Numbered from the stretch's first letter, positions 19,595 to 31,228 are shown. The stretch is DNA of 64,000 bases from Streptomyces sp. DSM 110735 (GCF_016482685.1 NZ_JACYHF010000006.1:298864-362863); one strand, 5' to 3'. Program-made: numbers and translations. Notes: generated from the sequence alone by a model not told the origin.

Positions 19595-20722
19595 TCAGTC
19601 CACTATGACCATCTCGCGCGTGGTGTTGTTGAGGCGGCGGGCGCCGTCCTCGGTCACGGTGACGATGTCCTCGATGCGCACCCCGAAGCGCCCGGGCAGG
19701 TAGACGCCGGGCTCCACGGAGAAGCACATGCCGGGCACCAGGGGCTGTTCCTCGCCCTCGATCATGTACGGCGGCTCGTGTGTGGTGACGCCGATGCCGT
19801 GCCCGGTGCGGTGGATGAAGTACTCGCCGTACCCGCCCTCGGTGATCACCGCGCGGGCGGCGCGGTCCACCTCCTGACAGGCGGCACCGGGTCGTACGGC
19901 CTGGACCCCGGCTTCCTGCGCGGCGCGCACGAGGTCGTGCACGCGCCGCTCCTCGTCGGTGGGCTCCCCGACGTGGACCGTGCGCGTGGTGTCGGAGCCG
20001 TAGCCGTCCTTGAGTCCGCCGAAGTCGAGGACGACCATGTCGCCGTGGCGGATGAAGCGGTCGCCGACCTCGTGGTGCGGGTTGGCGCCGTTGGGACCCG
20101 AGCCGACGATGGTGAAGTCCACCTGGGAGTGACCGAAGCGGCGCAGCAGGTCCGCGAGGTCCTGGGCCACGTCCGACTCGCGGCGGTCCGCGAAGGGCAC
20201 CTTGCGGATCTCCTCGAACGCCGCGTCCGCCGCCGCCCCGGCCGCTGCGAGCAGCTCCACCTCGGCGGCGTCCTTGACCGCGCGCAGCATGGGCAGCGCG
20301 TCGGTGAGGGCGGCGTAGGAGCTGTGCGGCAGGGCGCGCTGGAAGCCGAGCAGGTGCATCGCCCAGGTGTTGTCGCTGACGCCGAAGCGGCCCCGGCCGT
20401 CGAGCAGGGCGCCGGTCACGGCGTAGGGGTCGACGCCGTCGGTCCAGGGGCGCAGTCCGAGGGCCGTCGAACCGGCGGCAGCCTCCGCGTCGGGGGCTTC
20501 CAGCGTGGGCACGACGAGCACCGGTTCACCGCCGGGCACGAGCACCAGCAGGGTGAGCCGCTCGGTCACGGCGGGCGGGGTGTACCCGGTCAGCCACACC
20601 ATGTCGGGTCCGGGCGCCACCAGCAGCCCGGCGAGCCCGGCGTCCGCCGCCTCCCGGGTCGCGCGGGCCATACGGGCCCGGTAGTCGTCGGCGGTGAAGG
20701 GCGCGGGCGTACTACCGGTCAT
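19595..20722 (-). CDS. M24 family aminopeptidase (Xaa-Pro peptidase type)
   Basis: This 375-residue pita-bread-fold metallopeptidase probably cleaves Xaa-Pro N-termini. It has an N-terminal creatinase-like domain (residues ~10-140) and all five metal ligands: VVLDFGG (Asp233), GSDTTRT (Asp244), RTGHGIG (His308), FSVEPGVY (Glu337) and RIEDIV (Glu351). The start is ATG 20722; the reading frame is open for 23 more codons upstream, but the leader lacks family resemblance. Cytoplasmic; no signal peptide. Confidence 0.92.
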   Translation of the reverse strand: MTGSTPAPFTADDYRARMARATREAADAGLAGLLVAPGPDMVWLTGYTPPAVTERLTLLVLVPGGEPVLVVPTLEAPDAEAAAGSTALGLRPWTDGVDPYAVTGALLDGRGRFGVSDNTWAMHLLGFQRALPHSSYAALTDALPMLRAVKDAAEVELLAAAGAAADAAFEEIRKVPFADRRESDVAQDLADLLRRFGHSQVDFTIVGSGPNGANPHHEVGDRFIRHGDMVVLDFGGLKDGYGSDTTRTVHVGEPTDEERRVHDLVRAAQEAGVQAVRPGAACQEVDRAARAVITEGGYGEYFIHRTGHGIGVTTHEPPYMIEGEEQPLVPGMCFSVEPGVYLPGRFGVRIEDIVTVTEDGARRLNNTTREMVIVD

Positions 20723-20909
20723 CCGGTGCCTCCGGGCGCTGTCGGGGTGCGGGTGCGAAGCGGTGCCGGGCAGCATCCTGCCCGCCCGCACGGGCGCGCG
20801 CGACCCGGTCGGGGCAGGGCGCGGCGGTGGCGCGCGGGGCGGAGGGGCGGCACGGGGTCATCATGGCGGCCGACGGCACCGGCGACCAGCGACTTTCCGA
20901 CCGGGTCGG

Positions 20910-21482
20910 TCAGGTCACCACCCCCGGCACCGCCGTCAGCCGCTGCTGCGTCCCGTCCTGATGGCGCACGGTCACCGCCACCTCCGCGCCCGGTCGGGCA
21001 CGGGCGACCGCGCGGGCCAGGTCGGCGGCCGTGGCGATCGGGGTGGTGCCGAAGCGCACCAGGGCGTCGCCGCGGACCAGTCCCGCCGTGTAGCCGGGTC
21101 CGGGCACGTGGACGGCGGTGACCAGCGCGCCCGTCCGCCGCCCGTCGTCCACGGCTTCCAGACCGAGCGTGGCTCCGGACCGGGTGTCGGCGGTCCCGGA
21201 CGCGGTGGGGGCGGGGGCGGCGGCCGGGGGAACGGCGTGCTGCGGCTTCCCGCCGTGGACGCCGAGACCGAGCGCGCTGGTGCCGACCGCGCCGACACCG
21301 ATGCCGGACAGCACCAGCGCGCTGCCGACGGACAGCGAGAACACCACGCTCCTCAGCCGCCGCCCCCGCCGCCGCGCACCGTGCGGACGCCCGGCGGGCG
21401 CCCGCTCGACGGGCTCCGGCGGCACGCTCTCGCTCCGCCACCGTCCGGGCATCGGACTGGCCCGCAACACACTCTGTTCCAT
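20910..21482 (-). CDS. Membrane-anchored PDZ domain protein
   Basis: This 190-residue protein has an Arg/Pro-rich cytoplasmic N-terminus (about 1-45), one membrane segment (SVVFSLSVGSALVLSGIGVG), an Ala/Pro linker and a C-terminal PDZ domain (about 115-190; VPGPGYTAGLVRGDALVRFG, TAADLARAVARARPG). It resembles the PDZ part of HtrA/DegP proteases but has no protease domain, so it may recruit or scaffold extracytoplasmic proteins. Its stop lies 188 bp upstream of the M24 start, all on the minus strand. Confidence 0.82.
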   Translation of the reverse strand: MEQSVLRASPMPGRWRSESVPPEPVERAPAGRPHGARRRGRRLRSVVFSLSVGSALVLSGIGVGAVGTSALGLGVHGGKPQHAVPPAAAPAPTASGTADTRSGATLGLEAVDDGRRTGALVTAVHVPGPGYTAGLVRGDALVRFGTTPIATAADLARAVARARPGAEVAVTVRHQDGTQQRLTAVPGVVT

Positions 21483-21574
21483 GATTCGTTCGCCTCCGCT
21501 GGTGGCCTACCCAGGCCGGACGCCTCCGACGAGCCACGAACGGGTGACACCGCGCCGGGAACCGGCGAGGGCTC

Positions 21575-22441
21575 TCACCGGTCGCCCGCGAGCCGCCCGA
21601 CCAGGTCCCCGGCAGCACCCGCGAGCCCGGCCGCGTGCAGCAGTTCGGTGCGGTGGACCAGGCGGGGCGCGGCGAGCGGTACGGCGACGGCGCCGGGTAC
21701 GGCGGTCGCCGCGAACCGGGGCAGCAGCGCCAGTCCGTGACCGGCCGCGACCAGCGCGGTGAGCGTCCGCACATCGGTGCCCGCGAACGCCAGCGCGGTC
21801 CGGAAGGCACCGCCGCCGTTCACGGCGCACAGCCGGGCGAGGGGTACGGCGGTGTCGGGGGCGTCGATCCAGCGGGCGTCGGCGAGGTCGGCCAGGCGCA
21901 GTCCGGGGCGCCCGGCGAGGGGGTGGGCGCAGGGCAGCAGGACGGCGAGGGGTTCCTCGGCGACGGCGTGCGAGGTCAGCGGCGCCACGTCGGGCAACTG
22001 CAGGGGGTCGCTGGGTGCCGCCGGACCGTCGACCAGGCCGAGGTCGGCGTGTCCGGTGGCGACGGCGGCGGGGATCTCGTCCCGGCCGAGCACCTGGACG
22101 CTCACCCCGGACACCGGGAGCACGGCGAGCACGCGGGGACCGAGCGCGGTCGGTGTGGTCGCGAGGGTCAGTCCGCTCGGCGGGGCGGCGGCCAGGCGGA
22201 TCACGTCGGCGCGGGCGGCGTCGAGGCGGAGCAGCAGCGGGGCGGCGTGCTCCAGCAGACGGTGGCCCGCCGGGGTGGGGACGACGGGGCGACGGGTGAG
22301 CAGCGGGGCGCCGAGGTCCTGCTCCAGGGCGGCGATGTGCTGGGAGACCGCCGACTGCGTGTACCCCAGCTCCCGTGCGGCGGCGGAGAACGAGGCGAGT
22401 CGCGCCACCGTGACATAGGTGCGCAGCAGATGCGGGTCCAT
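21575..22441 (-). CDS. LysR family transcriptional regulator
   Basis: This 288-residue regulator has the LysR winged HTH at the N-terminus (about 1-60; FSAAARELGYTQSAVSQHIAALEQDLGAPLLTRR) followed by a substrate-binding effector domain. The ATG at 22441 gives the canonical MDPHLLRTYVTVA start; an ATG 12 bp upstream is possible. It is divergent from the amidotransferase-like gene at 22536 across ~94 bp, the classic arrangement for a LysR regulator of the neighbouring gene. Confidence 0.88.
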   Translation of the reverse strand: MDPHLLRTYVTVARLASFSAAARELGYTQSAVSQHIAALEQDLGAPLLTRRPVVPTPAGHRLLEHAAPLLLRLDAARADVIRLAAAPPSGLTLATTPTALGPRVLAVLPVSGVSVQVLGRDEIPAAVATGHADLGLVDGPAAPSDPLQLPDVAPLTSHAVAEEPLAVLLPCAHPLAGRPGLRLADLADARWIDAPDTAVPLARLCAVNGGGAFRTALAFAGTDVRTLTALVAAGHGLALLPRFAATAVPGAVAVPLAAPRLVHRTELLHAAGLAGAAGDLVGRLAGDR

Positions 22442-22535
22442 GATCCACAGCATCCCACGCCCATCAGCACCGCTTATCGACCGTGCGTGAATCATCGTTG
22501 GACGTGAACCACGACAGCCGCCCAGGATGGCTGTC

Positions 22536-23267
22536 ATGACCGAAACCGCGGTTCGCACCGCCACCGTCGCCCTCGTCGGCGACCGCTCCCCCAACGTCGT
22601 CTCCCACACCCGGATCCCGCGCCTCCTCGACGCCCTCGCCGAGCGGGACGGGCTGGTCCTGGACGCCTACTGGATCCCCTCGGAGGATGCCGCGACCGAG
22701 GGCACGGTACGGGGCTTCGACGCCGTGTGGGTCCTTCCGGGCAGTCCCTACCGCAGCGAGGCGGGGGTGCTCGCCGCCGTCCGCACCGCGCGGGAGGAGC
22801 GCATCCCGTTCCTCGGCACGTGCGGCGGCTTCCAGCACACCCTGCTGGAGTTCGCCCGCAACGCCTGCGGGCTGACCGGTGTCGCGCACGCCGAGAACGA
22901 CCCCGGCGCCGAGGATCTCCTGATCGAGCCGCTGGCCTGCTCCCTGGTGGGGCACGAGGCGACGGTCGTCCTGGAACCGGGCTCCCTGGCCGAGTCGGTG
23001 ATCGGCGCGCCGCGCACGGTCGAGCGGTACTTCTGCTCCTACGGTCCCTCCCGTCACCTCGACACGCTGCGCGCCCACGGACTGCGGTTCTCCGGGCACG
23101 ACACGGACGGGCAGGTCCGGGTCGCCGAACTCCCGGACCACCCCTTCTTCCTGGCGTCCCTGTTCCAGCCGGAGCTGTACGGCGACGGCTCCCGCCCGCA
23201 CCCGATGATCCGGGCACTGGGCCGCGCCGCGGTCGAGCACGCCGCGAAGTCCGCGCAACCCGCCTGA
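22536..23267 (+). CDS. CTP-synthase C-terminal-like amidotransferase protein
   Basis: This 243-residue protein is a class I glutamine amidotransferase domain related to the C-terminus of CTP synthase, without the synthetase part. The nucleophile motif GTCGGFQH has Cys96. The usual HPE triad segment reads FQPELYG (Gln211, Glu213), so the catalytic His appears replaced by Gln. The start at 22536 is preferred because AGGA lies 7 nt upstream; an ATG at 22527 overlaps that site. It is divergent from the LysR gene. Function in metabolism is unknown. Confidence 0.8.
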   Translation: MTETAVRTATVALVGDRSPNVVSHTRIPRLLDALAERDGLVLDAYWIPSEDAATEGTVRGFDAVWVLPGSPYRSEAGVLAAVRTAREERIPFLGTCGGFQHTLLEFARNACGLTGVAHAENDPGAEDLLIEPLACSLVGHEATVVLEPGSLAESVIGAPRTVERYFCSYGPSRHLDTLRAHGLRFSGHDTDGQVRVAELPDHPFFLASLFQPELYGDGSRPHPMIRALGRAAVEHAAKSAQPA

Positions 23268-23324
23268 CCTGCCCCGCCCCCGAGACCCCGCTCACCGGTC
23301 CGCTCGCGCGGGCGGGAGCCGCCG

Positions 23325-25535
<2,211 letters not shown>

Positions 25536-25623
25536 TCACACCATCGCGTGAACCATCCCCGCAATCGGGAACTTCCGGAACGCGGCACACCGTTGGGGGA
25601 GACAGCCGACAGGCACCCCCACG

Positions 25624-26823
25624 TCAGTCCCGGGGGTTGACCTGGATCAGCGCGTGGGTGCCACTGGTGCGCCAGGACCGGCCCTCCGCCGCGTTCAGCT
25701 CTGCCTCGGTGGCGGCCGACAGCCCGGTGATCACGTCGGACTTGAGAGTGCGCAGGGTGGCGACGGGACCGGGGAAGCAGGCGGTCACGTCGCGGAAGGA
25801 GGTGGTGGGCGGCCAGTACCGGTCGCCCACCAGGCGGCGGTAGTTGAGGTCGCCCTTGAAGAGGGTCAGCCGGGCGTCGGCGAACTCGGCGCGCAGGTCG
25901 TCCGGCAGCTCGGTGTACGGCAGCGGGGAGGCGAGGAAGGGATGGGTGCGTACGGAGAGGCGACCGTCGGCCATGGCCGACCAGAGCAGGTCGCCGTACG
26001 CGGCGGCGGCGCCGGACGCGGACCGCAGCCGGGTCAGCGCGTCCACCACGTCGGCGGTCGTGGCGTCGGAGACGTAGTAGGGCCACGGCTTGACATAGAG
26101 GACGGCGCGGGCGATCCGGTGCTCGTCGAGGAGGTGGGCGGTCAGCAGCAGGTCGGGGACGAGTTCGCGGCCCGCGTTGTCCGCGACCAGACAGAGGGTG
26201 CCCGCGCTGTCGGGCGGGAGCAGCGACCAGAGGGTGTCGCTGTCGTCGGCGACCAGACCCGGGGTGGCATCACGCGACCCGGCGCCCTCGGCACCCTCCG
26301 CGGACAACTGGAAGCTGAGGTCGGCGCGGTTGCCCCAGAGCGAGCCGTGCAGCAGGGCGCGACCCCGCTCCTCGGCCGTCTTGTCCTGGAGCGCGTCCAG
26401 CGCGGCCAGTTCCTCGCCGGTCTCGGGGGCGCCGAGTTCGGCGTACTTGACGGGGCGGAAGGGGTCGACGCCCTGCCAGGGACCGGGGGCGAAGTAGCCG
26501 ACGGCGTCGAGCAGTACGCGGTAGAAGTAGCTCTCGGCCCACAGCCACGGCACCTCGTACCAGGACTTCCCCACATACTGGGCGAGACCCCAGGCGTGCC
26601 AGCGGGCGCGGTCGTCGGGGTCGGTGCCCGCGGGCAGGTCTTCGATGACGCCGTCGGCGCCGGAGCGGAGCAGGTCGTCCAGCGCCCGGTGCTGTGCGGG
26701 ACCGTAGGGAGAGGCGTCCCGCACCTGACGGATGATCGCGGGGTGCCGGTCGGCCAGCACGCTGTGCGGGAAGGAGCCGGGCTCGTCGCCGGTGATCACG
26801 GGGGCGGTGGGGGCGTCGGACAT
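25624..26823 (-). CDS. DUF89/ARMT1-family damage-control phosphatase-like protein
   Basis: This 399-residue protein belongs to the DUF89/ARMT1 family; eukaryotic relatives dephosphorylate damaged sugar phosphates and related metabolites. Family marks are VADNAGRELVPDLLL (about 215-228), with the Asp that binds metal, and LTLFKGDLNYRRLVGDRYW (about 325-340). The N-terminal region FPHSVLADRHPAIIRQV is also typical. It sits between cprB and geoA, same strand; whether it is co-regulated with geosmin production is unknown. Confidence 0.85.
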   Translation of the reverse strand: MSDAPTAPVITGDEPGSFPHSVLADRHPAIIRQVRDASPYGPAQHRALDDLLRSGADGVIEDLPAGTDPDDRARWHAWGLAQYVGKSWYEVPWLWAESYFYRVLLDAVGYFAPGPWQGVDPFRPVKYAELGAPETGEELAALDALQDKTAEERGRALLHGSLWGNRADLSFQLSAEGAEGAGSRDATPGLVADDSDTLWSLLPPDSAGTLCLVADNAGRELVPDLLLTAHLLDEHRIARAVLYVKPWPYYVSDATTADVVDALTRLRSASGAAAAYGDLLWSAMADGRLSVRTHPFLASPLPYTELPDDLRAEFADARLTLFKGDLNYRRLVGDRYWPPTTSFRDVTACFPGPVATLRTLKSDVITGLSAATEAELNAAEGRSWRTSGTHALIQVNPRD

Positions 26824-26844
26824 GCCGTCACCGTACCCCGCCGG

Positions 26845-27492
26845 TCAGGCGGCCCTGATCTCCCGCTCCAACTGCGTGGCGAGGGCGAGATAGCGAGGGC
26901 GGCGGTGCACCGGGACCAGCCCCCGGAGCATCAGGAACCACATCTCGGCGACCCGGCGCGGCAGCCGGGCGACCGGCTCGATGGAGCGCCCGGCGACCCG
27001 GGTGCCGACGAAGAAGCAGACGAGGGAGTGCGCGACGGTCCCGGCGTCCACGTCGGGGTGCAGGTCCGAGTCCTTGACGGCACCGGCGAACTTCCGGGTC
27101 GCGAACTCCAGCCACTCGGTGAACGGATGGCGCAGCGGCGGGCGTACGGACACATCGGCGGTCACGAGCCGGAGCCCCGCGCGCGGCACCGGGTCGTCCA
27201 CGGCGAGCCGGGCGATGCCGAAGGTCGTGCGCATCAGACACTCCAGGGAGGAGCGGCCCCGGCTCTCGGCGTCGGCCACCACCTGCTGTACGGCAGCCGC
27301 CTGGAGCTCCAGGATCGCGTGGGCGAGGTCCTCCTTGGCAGCGAAGTGGAAGTACAACGCGCCCTTGGTGACACCCGCGTGCCCCACGATGTCACTCAGA
27401 CTGGTGGATTCGTAGCCCTGCCGGTCGAAGAGATCGGCGGCGGCCGCGATGATCGTCGCCCGGGTCTGTTCAGCGCGCAGTTGCCTCGCCAT
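26845..27492 (-). CDS. cprB: TetR-family gamma-butyrolactone receptor homologue, CprB type
   Basis: This 215-residue TetR-family protein closely matches the A-factor/gamma-butyrolactone receptor homologue CprB, starting MARQLRAEQTRATIIAAAADLF. The helix-turn-helix (about 28-50) reads TSLSDIVGHAGVTKGALYF and is followed by a large ligand-binding domain ending ALATQLEREIRAA. Family members repress targets until a small signal binds. Its promoter region holds an ARE-like inverted repeat (27511-27534) about 20 bp before the start, so autoregulation is likely; GAGAGGGG precedes the ATG. It is divergent from the LPMO gene. Confidence 0.92.
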   Translation of the reverse strand: MARQLRAEQTRATIIAAAADLFDRQGYESTSLSDIVGHAGVTKGALYFHFAAKEDLAHAILELQAAAVQQVVADAESRGRSSLECLMRTTFGIARLAVDDPVPRAGLRLVTADVSVRPPLRHPFTEWLEFATRKFAGAVKDSDLHPDVDAGTVAHSLVCFFVGTRVAGRSIEPVARLPRRVAEMWFLMLRGLVPVHRRPRYLALATQLEREIRAA

Positions 27493-27510
27493 CGACCGAC
27501 CCCTCTCATG

Positions 27511-27534
27511 AACGAACGGGACACGCGGTTTGTT
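27511..27534. promoter_or_regulatory. ARE-like operator upstream of cprB
   Basis: The two 9-bp arms AACGAACGG (27511-27519) and CGGTTTGTT (27526-27534) form an inverted repeat (7 of 9 bp match) around a 6-bp spacer. The right half reads as AACAAACCG on the minus strand, which matches the half-site of ARE elements bound by gamma-butyrolactone receptors such as ScbR and CprB. It lies 19-42 bp upstream of the cprB start, where bound protein would block transcription. Confidence 0.55.
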
Positions 27535-27722
27535 TTAACCCCGCGCATACGATAACTCACCGCAGGGGAACGGGAGTCCAGTAAGACGCAATGGATTTCG
27601 GCCACTTCCGCGGAGGCGGGTCCCGCTTCCGCTCAACGGCGTGGTGTGCAGCGTTTACCGCTGCCTCCACGGGAGTTGAGGCACTCCACTTGCGCCGTCC
27701 CGGACGGATCGAGCCATGTGTG

Positions 27723-27739
27723 CATACCCAGTGGGCATA
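27723..27739. promoter_or_regulatory. Inverted repeat upstream of the LPMO gene
   Basis: The arms ATACCCA and TGGGCAT are separated by one or a few bases in CATACCCAGTGGGCATA. It sits about 120 bp before the LPMO start and could be an operator. I do not recognise a specific regulator. Confidence 0.3.
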
Positions 27740-27860
27740 TGAGCGCGGTGACACCACGCGCGTGGAAAACAGCCCGCGCGGTCGGTCTGAACGGCGCGCG
27801 CCCCGTCCGCGTACTGGTGGGGACAGCCCTGTTCCCGCGCCCGCCGAGGAGGCGTCCCGG

Positions 27861-28865
27861 ATGACCCGGTCGACCCGGACCATCGCCCGCCTGAGCGTCA
27901 CGGCGACCGCCGCGACGGCTCCGCTGCTGCTCCTGCCCTGGACGGCGACGCCCGCCCTGGCGCACGGCGCCCCCACCGCCCCGGTCAGCCGGGTGTACGC
28001 CTGCTCCCCCGACGGCGGCAGCGCGGGTACGGCAGCCTGCCGCGCGGCGATCGCGGCGAACGGCGGCGCGTCCTTCGCCGCGTGGGACAACCTGCGGGTC
28101 CCGAACGTCAACGGCCGTGACCGGCAGGTGATTCCGGACGGCAGGCTGTGCAGCGGGAACCTCTCCGCCTACCGGGGTCTGGACATCGCCCGCGCGGACT
28201 TCCCGGCCACCCGGCTGACGTCGGGCGCGCGGATGACGATGACGTACACCTCCCCCATCGCGCACGCCGGGACCTTCAAGCTGTATCTGTCCAAGCCCGG
28301 TTACGACCCGTCGAAGCCGCTGAAGTGGTCCGATCTGCCCGCCACCCCCTTCGCCGAGGTCAAGGACCCGCCGCTGACGAACGGCGCGTACCACATACAG
28401 GCGACGCTGCCGAGCGGGCGGACGGGCCGTCAGATGCTGTACACGATCTGGCAGACGAGCAGCACGCCGGACACCTATTACTCGTGCTCCGACGTCGTCT
28501 TCTCCGGATCGGGATCCGGGTCCGGGTCCGGGTCCGGCTCGGGATCGGGCACGGGCTCGGCGTCCGGCGGCGGTTCGGGATCGGGCGCGAAGGCGGAGAA
28601 GAAGGAGTCCGCCAAGAAGCCGTCCGCCTCCCCGTCCCACGCGCACCACAAGCCCTCGTCCTCCCCCAGCCCGTCGGCGAGCGCCGCCGACGAGCCGCGC
28701 AAGGACGCCTCGTACGCGCCCGTCACCTCGGACGACAGCACGCCGGTGGCCGAGGCGACCCGCGCGGACGCGGGTCCCTCGGCTCCGTTGCTGGCGGCGG
28801 GCGCGGCGGGGGTGCTGCTGATCACCGCGGCGGTGGCGTTCCTGCCCCGTCTGCGACGACGCTGA
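27861..28865 (+). CDS. AA10 lytic polysaccharide monooxygenase, membrane-anchored
   Basis: This 334-residue protein is an AA10 (CBM33) copper monooxygenase that oxidatively cleaves chitin or cellulose. The signal peptide ends PALA and is followed by His35, which becomes the N-terminal copper ligand; the second ligand is His135 in SPIAHAGTF. The catalytic domain spans about 35-215. Then comes a Gly-Ser repeat linker (about 216-245), a Lys/Ser/Pro-rich stretch, and a C-terminal membrane segment (APLLAAGAAGVLLITAAVAF) followed by RLRRR. No LPXTG-like sortase motif precedes it, so it is probably membrane-anchored directly. The ATG has GAGGAGG 8 nt upstream. Confidence 0.92.
   Translation: MTRSTRTIARLSVTATAATAPLLLLPWTATPALAHGAPTAPVSRVYACSPDGGSAGTAACRAAIAANGGASFAAWDNLRVPNVNGRDRQVIPDGRLCSGNLSAYRGLDIARADFPATRLTSGARMTMTYTSPIAHAGTFKLYLSKPGYDPSKPLKWSDLPATPFAEVKDPPLTNGAYHIQATLPSGRTGRQMLYTIWQTSSTPDTYYSCSDVVFSGSGSGSGSGSGSGSGTGSASGGGSGSGAKAEKKESAKKPSASPSHAHHKPSSSPSPSASAADEPRKDASYAPVTSDDSTPVAEATRADAGPSAPLLAAGAAGVLLITAAVAFLPRLRRR
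28503..28560 (+). repeat. GS-coding hexamer repeats in the LPMO linker
   Basis: Tandem repeats of a 6-bp unit like GGGTCC/GGATCC encode the Gly-Ser linker. Such runs change length easily, so linker length may vary between strains. Confidence 0.75.
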
Positions 28866-28893
28866 ACGGCGCCGAACGCCCCTACGTGTCAGG

Positions 28894-29938
<1,045 letters not shown>

Positions 29939-30631
29939 ATGGCCTCGTCCCCGGACTTCGCGTCCGCCGACCACACCCCCGAGAACCCGGACGGCGGTTC
30001 CCCCGCGTCCTCCCCGGACCCGGCGCCCGCCGGGAGCGGGAGACGCGGACGGGTCCGGCTGCGCCGCGCCGCCGTGCTGGCGGTGCCCGCGACGCTGGTC
30101 GCCGCCGGTCTCGCCGTCTTCACCGCCCAGGGAGCGCTGGGTGTGCAGTTCGCGATCTCCGGAATGCCGTTCACCGTCACCGCCACCGAGCTGGACGGCA
30201 CCGGCTTCGAGCAGTTCGGCGGTCTGGACAACATGGCGGACGGCAGCCCCAACGCGGGCGACACCGGCGGTCAGGTGCTGGTCGTCACGTCCGCGATCAA
30301 GAGCGCCAAGCTCACCAAGCTGTGCCAGAGCGTGGACCTCGGCGGCACCAACCTGCTGATCACGGCGGGCAGCGGCAAGACCCGGGTGTCCGCGACGGAC
30401 CTCACCACGGACTCGACCAAGCTGTCGGGCGACGCGTCGTTCGACAACATCGAGATCGGCAACGACGCGAGCACGCTCACCAAGGCGAACGCCAAGGGTC
30501 CGATCGGCGTGTTCAGCCAGCAGGCGGACACCGTGCACATCGCCAACCTGCGGCAGACCAACTACGCCACCACGGCGGGTGTGTTCAAGCTGCCCGGGCT
30601 CAACCTGCGCTTCAGCGACTCGGGCTGCTGA
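29939..30631 (+). CDS. DUF6230 family membrane-anchored protein
   Basis: This 230-residue protein has a Pro/Ser-rich N-terminal cytoplasmic part, one membrane segment (AAVLAVPATLVAAGLAVFTA, about 45-65), and a long extracytoplasmic domain rich in beta-type sequence (FAISGMPFTVTATELDGTGF). I recall this as the DUF6230 family, found with DUF6114 in Streptomyces; function unknown. The ATG at 29939 has GGGAG 6 nt upstream; upstream in-frame GTG/ATG codons (29921, 29927) have poorer sites. It is joined to DUF6114 by a TGATG overlap. Confidence 0.82.
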   Translation: MASSPDFASADHTPENPDGGSPASSPDPAPAGSGRRGRVRLRRAAVLAVPATLVAAGLAVFTAQGALGVQFAISGMPFTVTATELDGTGFEQFGGLDNMADGSPNAGDTGGQVLVVTSAIKSAKLTKLCQSVDLGGTNLLITAGSGKTRVSATDLTTDSTKLSGDASFDNIEIGNDASTLTKANAKGPIGVFSQQADTVHIANLRQTNYATTAGVFKLPGLNLRFSDSGC

Positions 30632-31080
30632 TGCCGGGGCGTTCCGAGCGGTCCACGCGAGCGGTCTTCCGCGACTGGCGGGGGCGCCGTCCGTTCTGGG
30701 GCGGGCTGCTGCTCGCCCTGGGCGGGGTGGAGATCCTGCTCACCGAGAAGGCATCGCTGAAGGTCGTCATGCACATCGGGATGCAGGGCGTGGCCGGCTA
30801 TCTGCTGCCCGCCCTGATGGTGCTGCTCGGGCTGCTGATCCTGTTCAACCCCGCACAGCGGCTCTTCTACTCGCTGACCGGCATCCTGTGCGCGCTGGGC
30901 ACCTGGCTCACGTCCAACCTGGGCGGCTTCTTCATCGGTCTGCTCCTCGGCGCGACCGGCGCCTGTCTCGCCTTCGGCTGGCTCCCGGACCAGGAGCCGC
31001 GCGTCTCCCGGCGGCAGCGCCGCAAGCGCGCCCGCGCCCTGGCAGGCGATCTGAGCGAGGGCGTGGAGAAGGCGGCCTGA
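30631..31080 (+). CDS. DUF6114 family membrane protein
   Basis: This 149-residue protein has an Arg-rich cytoplasmic N-terminus, about four hydrophobic segments (FWGGLLLALGGVEILL, GYLLPALMVLLGLLILF, LFYSLTGILCALGTWL, LGGFFIGLLLGATGACLAFGW) and a basic C-terminal tail (RVSRRQRRKRARAL). It is the DUF6114 partner of the DUF6230 protein, start overlapping its stop by one base. Together they may form a membrane complex; function unknown. Confidence 0.82.
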   Translation: MPGRSERSTRAVFRDWRGRRPFWGGLLLALGGVEILLTEKASLKVVMHIGMQGVAGYLLPALMVLLGLLILFNPAQRLFYSLTGILCALGTWLTSNLGGFFIGLLLGATGACLAFGWLPDQEPRVSRRQRRKRARALAGDLSEGVEKAA

Positions 31081-31085
31081 GCCCG

Positions 31086-31103
31086 CCGGGTCCGAGGACC
31101 CGG
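31086..31103. terminator. Hairpin after DUF6114
   Basis: An 8-bp inverted repeat CCGGGTCC/GGACCCGG with a 2-nt loop lies 6 bp after the DUF6114 stop, in front of the larger hairpin at 31112-31147. Together they could stop transcription in both directions between convergent genes. Confidence 0.5.
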
Positions 31104-31111
31104 GACCGCGC

Positions 31112-31147
31112 TCCGGCGCCGGAAGCCGAGTCGGCTCCGGCGCCGGA
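31112..31147. terminator. Large GC hairpin between DUF6114 and tatA
   Basis: The palindrome TCCGGCGCCGGA occurs at 31112-31123 and 31136-31147, flanking AGCCGAGTCGGC; the arms pair over ~17 bp with a single bulged A. There is no T-tract. It lies between convergent genes and is likely a bidirectional terminator. Confidence 0.55.
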
Positions 31148-31228
31148 TGTCGTACGACCGATGGAACGCCGTGCGTGGTCCGTCCTTCGATCAGGTGACA
31201 CGGGAACCGCGCCCGGGGCGCGGCACGT

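Larger units (their letters stand above)
27493..27860. other. Divergent intergenic region cprB/LPMO
   Basis: This 368-bp region between two divergent genes holds no gene that I can support. It contains an ARE-like inverted repeat near cprB (27511-27534) and a short inverted repeat near the LPMO gene (27723-27739). The low-GC stretch around 27530-27560 (GTTTTAACC, GATAACTC) probably contains the cprB promoter on the minus strand. Confidence 0.6.

Noticed and set aside
27861..28865. Sortase-anchored cell-wall LPMO
   Set aside because: No LPXTG/LAXTG motif precedes the C-terminal hydrophobic segment, so sortase anchoring is not supported.
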